From NCBI GenBank assembly GCA_964448135.1, contig CAYUVH010000032.1, positions 124,001-188,000 of the forward strand: 64,000 nt of DNA, written 5' to 3'. Of the stretch, positions 58,535 through 64,000 are shown piece after piece. The position numbers and the translations under genes are program-made. The stretch comes from CAYUVH01 sp964448135. GTDB lineage: Bacteria; Verrucomicrobiota; Verrucomicrobiia; Limisphaerales; UBA8199. The notes below the pieces were generated by a model that was not told the origin of the DNA, did not search any database, and saw only the letters and a list, made by a program, of their open reading frames with translations. How positions within the stretch are numbered: position 1 is the stretch's first letter; every line of letters starts with the position of its first letter.

Positions 58535-59215
58535 ATGTTCAAGCCCGCCGACCTCTTCGATCTGGCCCAGACCGAACACGCCGCTCTATTTGAAAACTGC
58601 GAGTTCGCCTGGCAGGCCCTGGCGCGGCTGCAGGAGTTCATCCAGTGGAACCTGAAGCCCAGCTTGCGCAACCGCTGCGATGGTGTCGCCTTTATCGGCC
58701 CGGAAGTTTCCATCGGCGAAGGCACGGTGGTGGAGGATGGGGCGATGATCAAGGGCCCGGCCATCATTGGCCGCAACTGCCAGATCCGCCACAACGCCTA
58801 CATCCGGGAAAATGTCATCATCGGCGACGACTGCACCGTGGGCAACGCGTGCGAACTCAAGAGCTCCGTTCTGTTCAATCACGCGGTCGCGCCGCATTTC
58901 AATTACGTCGGCGATTCCATCCTCGGCTATCGCGCGCATCTCGGCGCGGGCGTCGTGCTCTCCAACGTCAAATCCATGCCGGGCAACGTGACGGTCCACG
59001 CTGACGGCAAAAAAATCGACAGCGGCCTGCGCAAATTCGGCGCGCTGCTCGGCGACCGCGCGGAGATTGGCTGCAACAGCGTCCTGAACCCCGGGAGCAT
59101 CATTGGGCGGCAGGCAGTGGTGTATCCGAGCGTCTGCTGGCGTGGCTACCTGGCGCCCGATATGATTGCCAAGAACCAGGCGCTGGTGACGGTGGTGGCG
59201 CGTCGGGAAGGCTAA
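58535..59215 (+). CDS. Left-handed beta-helix (hexapeptide) transferase-like protein
   Basis: 226 residues. After an N-terminal alpha segment (FKPADLFDLAQTEHAALFENCEFAWQALARLQEF), hexapeptide repeats form a left-handed beta-helix: IGPEVSIGEGTVVEDGAMIKGPAIIGRNCQIRHNAYIRENVIIGDDCTVGNACELKSSVLFNHAVAPHF, then GYRAHLGAGVVLSNVK and DRAEIGCNSVLNPGSIIGRQAVVYP. This resembles the C-terminal half of GlmU and of glucose-1-phosphate thymidylyltransferases. Its catalytic nucleotidyltransferase domain is absent, so acyl- or nucleotide-transfer function is not certain. It is divergent from the lipoprotein gene. Confidence 0.75.
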   Translation: MFKPADLFDLAQTEHAALFENCEFAWQALARLQEFIQWNLKPSLRNRCDGVAFIGPEVSIGEGTVVEDGAMIKGPAIIGRNCQIRHNAYIRENVIIGDDCTVGNACELKSSVLFNHAVAPHFNYVGDSILGYRAHLGAGVVLSNVKSMPGNVTVHADGKKIDSGLRKFGALLGDRAEIGCNSVLNPGSIIGRQAVVYPSVCWRGYLAPDMIAKNQALVTVVARREG

Positions 59216-59257
59216 TCGCCGTTCATCAAATTAGTTTGGTTAGGCAACCCTAAGCGT

Positions 59258-59839
59258 ATGGCTGATTCGCCGCCCAGACCGCCAATCAACAAACGCACCG
59301 ACGAGGAGTTGCTCGAAGATTTGTGCCGCGAGTTGCGACATGTCGGATGCGGGCAGGGCGACTTGCCACTGGGAGAGCGCGTGCTCGTTCATGTGCGAGA
59401 GGTTTGCGCCCTCCAGGCCGAGTTGGCCAAACGGGGCGTTGATTGCAACCTTCGGCTGGCGCGGTTAGCCGAGGAGACTTGCTGGCAGATGGCGGCGTTG
59501 CTCGACGACTGTCTGGCTTATCCGCAACGCGTTCCCTACGTGCGGGATCAGGATGGCATACGCCGGTTTCTCCGTTGTCATCTCTGCCGGAAGGCGGAGC
59601 GCCCGCCGGAGGCGAAGATTTTTTGGTTTTGCGAGGCGTGTATGAACCGTGTTCTCGAGGCACTTCAGCGGCGTACACCGGTTCCCGGCGTCCTCTTGTT
59701 TCGCACTTACAATATCGAGAGCCGCTGCGTTCATGCCGATGCGGATACCATTCTGGCCGACGAGGGACACGGTGAAGGGGTCTATGGAGTCTGTGAGAGA
59801 TGTATTCGCGATGAGATCGATAGACGGCGTGTGGACTGA
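59258..59839 (+). CDS. Hypothetical zinc-ribbon protein
   Basis: 193 residues. Two CxxC pairs in FLRCHLCRKAERPPEAKIFWFCEACMNRV suggest a zinc ribbon at residues about 107-130. A further CERCIRDEID motif lies near the C-terminus. The N-terminal half is helical (TDEELLEDLCRELRHVGCG, ALQAELAKRGVDCNLRLARLAEETCWQMAALLDDCL). No family recognised. It might bind nucleic acid or protein. Gene context gives no clue; the adjacent gene is convergent. Confidence 0.65.
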   Translation: MADSPPRPPINKRTDEELLEDLCRELRHVGCGQGDLPLGERVLVHVREVCALQAELAKRGVDCNLRLARLAEETCWQMAALLDDCLAYPQRVPYVRDQDGIRRFLRCHLCRKAERPPEAKIFWFCEACMNRVLEALQRRTPVPGVLLFRTYNIESRCVHADADTILADEGHGEGVYGVCERCIRDEIDRRRVD

Positions 59840-59877
59840 AAAGTCTGGCCGCGGCAGAGCCGGGCAAACCAAGAAAC

Positions 59878-60126
59878 TTACGTGAAGGGCAGGTTGTGCC
59901 GTTCCGGCGGCGGCAGCGGGGCCGGACAGCGGGAGAACAGCTTAAGGAGACCCACGGCTCCCTGCCGTCGGGCCGGCTTGGGGGTCAGGATGATGCTGTT
60001 TTTTCCATCGCGCAGCGGCCGGACCTCGACCAGTCCGCCTTTGGACAACCCCGAAGCATCGAGCCACCATTTGGGAAGCGTGCTCTGGCCAGACTTTGAA
60101 ACCGTCATCGTGTCGGTATCTTTCAC
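59878..60126 (-). CDS. AbrB/SpoVT-type DNA-binding protein (orphan antitoxin-like)
   Basis: 82 residues from a GTG at 60126; an ATG at 60108 is also possible. TMTVSKSGQSTLPKWWLDASGLSKGGLVEVRPL matches the swapped-hairpin AbrB DNA-binding domain, as in MazE/VapB-type antitoxins. The C-terminal tail is proline-rich. An antitoxin would be followed by a toxin gene in the minus direction, but downstream (below 59878) only the convergent zinc-ribbon gene occurs. It may act as a stand-alone regulator or as a remnant. Confidence 0.6.
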   Translation of the reverse strand: MKDTDTMTVSKSGQSTLPKWWLDASGLSKGGLVEVRPLRDGKNSIILTPKPARRQGAVGLLKLFSRCPAPLPPPERHNLPFT

Positions 60127-60224
60127 ATTTTAAGGATTCCTTAATAGGGCGGGTTTGTCGAATTCCGGGAGTCCGCAGCGATGACCATTCACTTCGCCGT
60201 TTGGATTTGCCATCAATTTGTCGT

Positions 60225-60401
60225 ATGCTACGCATACGAATTGTCGGCGAAGATCGTCCCGTGAAGAAATCCATAACCGTTGCCGAGATTCTCATATTAC
60301 TCGCGGTAGGAGTCCTTCTGTGGTCCGTGATTTACCGCCCAGCACACATCCGCCCAGCCGCGATTAGCGCCGCGTGCCGTCACTATTGTAGCTGTCCTTA
60401 A
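60225..60401 (+). CDS. Small possible membrane protein
   Basis: 58 residues from ATG 60225 (a GTG at 60261 would shorten it to 46). A hydrophobic segment VAEILILLAVGVLLWSVIY is followed by PAHIRPAAISAACRHYCSCP with three cysteines. No ribosome-binding site and no known family. It may be spurious, though it has a plausible membrane helix. Confidence 0.3.
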   Translation: MLRIRIVGEDRPVKKSITVAEILILLAVGVLLWSVIYRPAHIRPAAISAACRHYCSCP

Positions 60402-60611
60402 TTGCGGTAAATCGCAAAGTTTTTAAGCGCGCTATGGCTGGGAACGTTGATGGTTGAACCCATTCGTTCCGCCCTTCGGGCGGGGTTTTCGCAGCGCGAA
60501 AACCGCTACCGCTCAAATGGCTTGAAGCTGGCTGGTCCCGGAACCGTCAAATGAACTTGAGCATTCGGAGCCAATAGCAGTATATAATCGTTAGTTTCGC
60601 TAACACCCCCT
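60402..60611. other. Intergenic region with GC-rich hairpins upstream of the PSCyt gene
   Basis: 210 bases. Two hairpins are visible: CCGCCCTTCGGGCGG and GGTTTTCGCAGCGCGAAAACC (around 60470-60505). They could be terminators or part of a promoter-proximal control region. The start of the following gene at 60612 is preceded by no strong ribosome-binding site. Confidence 0.5.
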
Positions 60612-63600
60612 ATGATTCGTCAGCGTCAGACCCACGCAAAATGCCTTTTCGGCTTCGTGCTTCTGCTTGCCTGCGCGTCCCGGGGTGCGGAATTGCAGTT
60701 CAACCGCGATATCCGGCCCATCCTTTCCGAAAACTGCCTCCGCTGCCACGGCCCAGATAAAAATCAACGCAAGGCGAAGCTGCGGCTCGATGTGCGGGAG
60801 GTCGCGCTGGAAAAGGAAGCTTTCGTCCCCGGCAAGCCCGACGACAGTGCGCTGGTCAAACGCATCTTCTCGAAGGACGACGAAGAGGTGATGCCTCCGC
60901 CCTCCCTCGGCAAAACCCTGACCGCGGAGCAGAAGGACAAGCTCAAGCAATGGATCACCGAAGGCGCGAAGTATGAACCGCATTGGTCCTACATCACGCC
61001 GCATCGCCCGCAAGTGCCGGCGGATGTCGCCACGAATTCATGGGTTATCAATCCCATAGACGCACTCGTGCTCGAGCAATTGAAATTGCACAACGTGAAG
61101 CCGTCGCCGGAAGCGGATCGCCGCACGTTGCTGCGCCGGCTGTCGCTGGATTTGATCGGGTTGCCGCCCACGCCGATGGAGGTCGAAGCGTTCGTGCGCG
61201 ACAAAAGTCCCAACGCGTATGAAAAGCAGGTGGATCGGCTGCTGGCCTCGCCGCACTTCGGCGAACGCATGGCCTCACCCTGGCTGGATGTCGCGCGGTT
61301 TGCGGACACGGTGGGTTATCACGGGGATCAAAACCAAAATGTCTTTCCGTATCGCGACTACGTCATTGAATCCTTCAACCGCAACAAGCCGTTCGATCAA
61401 TTCACGGTCGAACAACTCGCGGGCGATCTGTTGCCGAATCCCACGACCGAGCAGCGCGTGGCCACGGCCTTCAACCGGCTGAATATGATGACGCGCGAAG
61501 GCGGCGCGCAGCCGAAGGAATATCTCGCGAAGTATGCCGCCGACCGCGTGCGCACCGTGAGCGGCGCGTGGATGGGTTCCACGATGGGTTGCGCCGAATG
61601 CCACGATCACAAATATGATCCGTTCAGCACGAAGGATTTTTACCAGATGGAAGCGTTTTTCGCGGACCTGAAGCAGTGGGGTTATTACGCGGACGCGCCC
61701 TACGCGCCCACGCCGGAACTGGCCGGCTTCGCCAATGAGCATCCCTTTCCGCCCGAGATCCAGGTGGAGAGTCCGTATTTGAAGAAGCGCATGGTGCAGT
61801 TGCGCGAGGAGTTGAAGAGCACGCAGGAAGAAGCGTGGCAGAAAGTGAAGGCCGATAAGAAGAGCCGACAGGCTTTCGATACCTGGCGCGACGAGAGCCG
61901 CGCTTTCCTGGCAAATTCGCCCGATGGCTGGCTGACGCCCGAACCCGGCGTGAAAGTGGTCATGAAAGACCCGAAGTTTGCGGCGCTGACGAACTTCACC
62001 ATCCGGCCAGATCATACCGTCACGTTCACCACTCTGCCGCGCGAAGGCACAACCATTACAGCGCCGCTCACGAACCTTTGGATTTCCGCCATACGTGTCG
62101 AGCTCGTGCCCGCCGAACTCGTGGCGGCCGGCGCCCCACCTGCCGCAGCGCCGGCCGTAGCGGTCGGCGGAAAAGCGCCCGCAACCAAGGCAGCAGCCAA
62201 AAAGCAATCCGCATCCCCCCGTGTGCAGGCGCAGGCAGCCAAAGCCGCGCGCAGGCGCCAGGGCAAACTCAGCGACGTCACGCTCGCGGCCACGCTGAAC
62301 GTTGACGGCAAGGACCAGAAGCTGGCGTTCCATTATGCCGACGCGGACAATCACCAGGTCCTTTACGACTTCGGACTGCCGGTGCTCGGCGTGCGCGACA
62401 TGTGGCGCGTCTCCACCAATCACGGTCTGCAAACCGCCATCTGCCTGCTCGACAAACCGGTGCGTGTGAACGCTGCTGGCAAACTCACGCTGGCGTTTGC
62501 GGAGGCGGAGTTGGAATCCGTCCGTATTTCGGTTTCGCCTTTTGCCGCGGAAGATCCTTTGCAAGCCGGGGCTGACGCCGCGCTGCGGTCCACGATCAAC
62601 TCGCCGGGATGGATGCGCTCGTCGAAACAGGACGCCGCCATCGAGCGCGCCTATCTTCTGAACACCAGTGGCGATACCAATTATCTCGCGAAAACCCACC
62701 GGCTCGAACGCGAGTTCCGCGAATGCCGCGGCGGCACATTGCCCGTCCAGATCACCGAGTCGCGCGCACCCATGACCATCCGCGTCCTCCCGCGCGGCAA
62801 CTGGCAGGATGACAGCGGCGAAGTAGTCGAACCGGCCGTGCCGCATTTTCTGCCGCAGCCGGCCGCGCCGGCCGCGGGTCAACGGCTCACGCGCCTCGAT
62901 CTTGCGCGATGGCTGGTGGCGCCGGAGAATCCGTTGACCAGCCGCGTCGTTGTGAATCGTCTTTGGAAGCAATGTTTCGGCATGGGTATCTCCTCCGTGG
63001 TGGATGACGTTGGCGGCCAGGGCGATTGGCCTTCGCACCCCGAACTGCTCGACTGGCTCGCCTGCGAGTTTCAGCAGCCGACTTGGAAATCCGGCGCGAA
63101 GAACGAACCGGCGAAGCATCCCTGGGACTTCAAGCACATCACCAAGGTCATCGTGATGTCGAACACCTACCGCCAGGCCTGCGGTCCGCGCGCGGACCTG
63201 CGCGAACTCGACCCGAACAACCGCTGGCTCGCCTGCCAGTCACCGCGCCGGTTGGACGCCGAATTTGTCCGCGACAACGCGCTCGCCGTCGCCGGCCTGC
63301 TCAACTACGACATCGGCGGCCCGAGCGCGCATCCGTATCAACCGGCTGGCTACTATGCGAGCCTGCAATTCCCGAACCGGGATTACTACGCGGACGAGGA
63401 CGACCGCCAATATCGCCGCGGTCTCTACACCTGGTGGCAGCGAACGTTCCTGCATCCCATGATGGTCAACTTCGACGCACCCCACCGGGAAGAATGCACC
63501 GCCGCGCGCAATCTCTCCAACACACCGCAGCAAGCGTTGACCTTGCTCAACGACCCGACCTTCGTCGAAGCCTCGCGTGTCTTTGCGACGCGCATCCTTG

Positions 63601-63869
63601 CTTCGCGCACAAAATCCGACGAGGCGCGGTTGGACCTGATTTTTAACGATGCCCTCGCGCGTGATCCGAAGCCGTCCGAGCTGAAATCGCTCGAATCCTT
63701 CCTGGGGCAACAACGCGAACACTATCGCGCGAACAAGGACGACGCGTGCAAGTTTCTGCATGTGGGACTGACGCACGAGCCGGAGCATACGGATGAGGCG
63801 GAGTTGGCGGCGTGGACGCAGGTGTGTCGGGTGGTGTTGAACCTCCACGAGACGATTACGAGATACTAA
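60612..63869 (+). CDS. PSCyt1/DUF1549/DUF1553 domain protein (PSD1 family)
   Basis: 1085 residues with signal peptide MIRQRQTHAKCLFGFVLLLACASRGA. PSCyt1 starts ELQFNRDIRPILSENCLRCHGPDKNQRKAKLRLD, containing the heme-c site CLRCH. DUF1549 follows (RRLSLDLIGLPPTPMEVEAFVRDKSPNAYEKQVDRLLASPHFGERMASPWLDVARFADTVGYHGDQ). The C-terminal DUF1553 contains LTSRVVVNRLWKQCFGMGISSVVDDVGGQGDWPSHPELLDWLA and NLSNTPQQALTLLNDPTFVEASRVFA. A low-complexity Ala/Lys insertion lies near residues 505-555. These proteins are expanded in Planctomycetes and Verrucomicrobia; a partner DUF1501 gene is usual downstream but would lie past the window end. Function not firmly established; electron transfer or sulfatase-linked polysaccharide degradation is discussed. 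Confidence 0.9.
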   Translation: MIRQRQTHAKCLFGFVLLLACASRGAELQFNRDIRPILSENCLRCHGPDKNQRKAKLRLDVREVALEKEAFVPGKPDDSALVKRIFSKDDEEVMPPPSLGKTLTAEQKDKLKQWITEGAKYEPHWSYITPHRPQVPADVATNSWVINPIDALVLEQLKLHNVKPSPEADRRTLLRRLSLDLIGLPPTPMEVEAFVRDKSPNAYEKQVDRLLASPHFGERMASPWLDVARFADTVGYHGDQNQNVFPYRDYVIESFNRNKPFDQFTVEQLAGDLLPNPTTEQRVATAFNRLNMMTREGGAQPKEYLAKYAADRVRTVSGAWMGSTMGCAECHDHKYDPFSTKDFYQMEAFFADLKQWGYYADAPYAPTPELAGFANEHPFPPEIQVESPYLKKRMVQLREELKSTQEEAWQKVKADKKSRQAFDTWRDESRAFLANSPDGWLTPEPGVKVVMKDPKFAALTNFTIRPDHTVTFTTLPREGTTITAPLTNLWISAIRVELVPAELVAAGAPPAAAPAVAVGGKAPATKAAAKKQSASPRVQAQAAKAARRRQGKLSDVTLAATLNVDGKDQKLAFHYADADNHQVLYDFGLPVLGVRDMWRVSTNHGLQTAICLLDKPVRVNAAGKLTLAFAEAELESVRISVSPFAAEDPLQAGADAALRSTINSPGWMRSSKQDAAIERAYLLNTSGDTNYLAKTHRLEREFRECRGGTLPVQITESRAPMTIRVLPRGNWQDDSGEVVEPAVPHFLPQPAAPAAGQRLTRLDLARWLVAPENPLTSRVVVNRLWKQCFGMGISSVVDDVGGQGDWPSHPELLDWLACEFQQPTWKSGAKNEPAKHPWDFKHITKVIVMSNTYRQACGPRADLRELDPNNRWLACQSPRRLDAEFVRDNALAVAGLLNYDIGGPSAHPYQPAGYYASLQFPNRDYYADEDDRQYRRGLYTWWQRTFLHPMMVNFDAPHREECTAARNLSNTPQQALTLLNDPTFVEASRVFATRILASRTKSDEARLDLIFNDALARDPKPSELKSLESFLGQQREHYRANKDDACKFLHVGLTHEPEHTDEAELAAWTQVCRVVLNLHETITRY

Positions 63870-64000
63870 AAATAATTCCGAAGCACGAATGACGAAATCC
63901 GAAAGAAATCCGAAGCACGAAACTCGAATGAACTGCCGCTCCCTTGCCCAGTATCTCTGGAGGTGTTCTTCGGGCTTCGAGCTTCTTTCGTGCTTCGTCA
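63870..64000. repeat. Intergenic repeat (CGAAGCACGAA units) with inverted ends
   Basis: After the PSD1 gene the sequence reads CCGAAGCACGAATGACGAAATCC and variants. It ends in GCTTCTTTCGTGCTTCGTCA, which is an approximate reverse complement of the left part (TGACGAAGCACGAAAGAAGC). The window stops inside or just after it. Similar CGAAGCACGAA repeats are common in related genomes. It probably forms a large hairpin. Confidence 0.6.

Noticed and set aside
1..64000. CRISPR array, rRNA or tRNA genes, complete insertion sequences, prophage structural genes
   Set aside because: No regularly spaced identical repeats, no tRNA-like cloverleaf with CCA or GTTCRA, no transposase with terminal repeats and no capsid, portal or tail genes were found. 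The DUF3631 protein alone does not justify calling a prophage.

Overview
The window looks like a chromosomal segment of a Verrucomicrobiota bacterium, probably of the Pedosphaera/Limisphaerales type. The evidence is the gene-family mix: three DUF1559-like pseudopilins (FTLIELLVVIAIIAILA N-termini), a PSCyt1/DUF1549/DUF1553 giant protein with a CxxCH site, exported Ig/LamG proteins, adjacent sulfatases, GH116 and GH43-type hydrolases, hopanoid genes, and many short palindromic repeats between genes. The organism is inferred from these families; no rRNA or tRNA gene was seen.

Layout. 1-4.1 kb: the N-terminal 725 codons of an exported LamG/Ig-repeat protein, an FkbM methyltransferase and a pseudopilin. 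4.1-10.4 kb: a minus-strand ubiE - rfaE2 - heptosyltransferase set, a response regulator, a TIM-barrel epimerase, an HPF/RaiA protein, a degenerate receiver protein and a LysR regulator. 10.5-14.4 kb: a possible metal-linked set (DUF2946-like protein, pseudopilin, two choice-of-anchor M proteins, Fur-family regulator). 14.4-24.3 kb: a SUKH-HEAT protein, two sulfatases plus a GH43-type hydrolase, then on the minus strand an ABC-F ATPase and a DHH/CBS pyrophosphatase-like protein.

24.4-27 kb is the most unusual part. Four small promoterless-looking ORFs are each followed by an imperfect inverted repeat with attC-type ends (RYYYAAC...GTTRRRY). I read this as a short integron cassette array without an integrase (CALIN), bracketed by two 180-bp direct repeats. 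27.6-37.9 kb is a minus-strand carbohydrate cluster: GntR/LacI-type regulator, pseudopilin, large exported adhesin-like protein, sialidase-like protein, GH116 glycosidase. 38.3-44 kb holds an HpsN-like member of the histidinol dehydrogenase family, an amidohydrolase-CIA30 protein and a DUF3631 ATPase gene that carries a dispersed palindromic repeat in frame.

45.3-47.5 kb contains yicC, gmk and coaC. 47.8-53.5 kb is one tightly packed plus-strand run: histidine kinase, NtrC-type regulator, membrane protein, hpnD, hpnK and a small multidrug/EamA-type membrane protein. hpnG lies convergent to it. 54.1-58.4 kb encodes a giant membrane pseudokinase with a SUMF1-like C-terminus and a lipoprotein. 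The right end has a left-handed beta-helix acyl/nucleotidyl-transferase-like protein, a zinc-ribbon protein, an orphan AbrB-type protein and the PSCyt/PSD1 protein.

Coordinates and translations were read by eye; family names come from recognised motifs, not from database searches.
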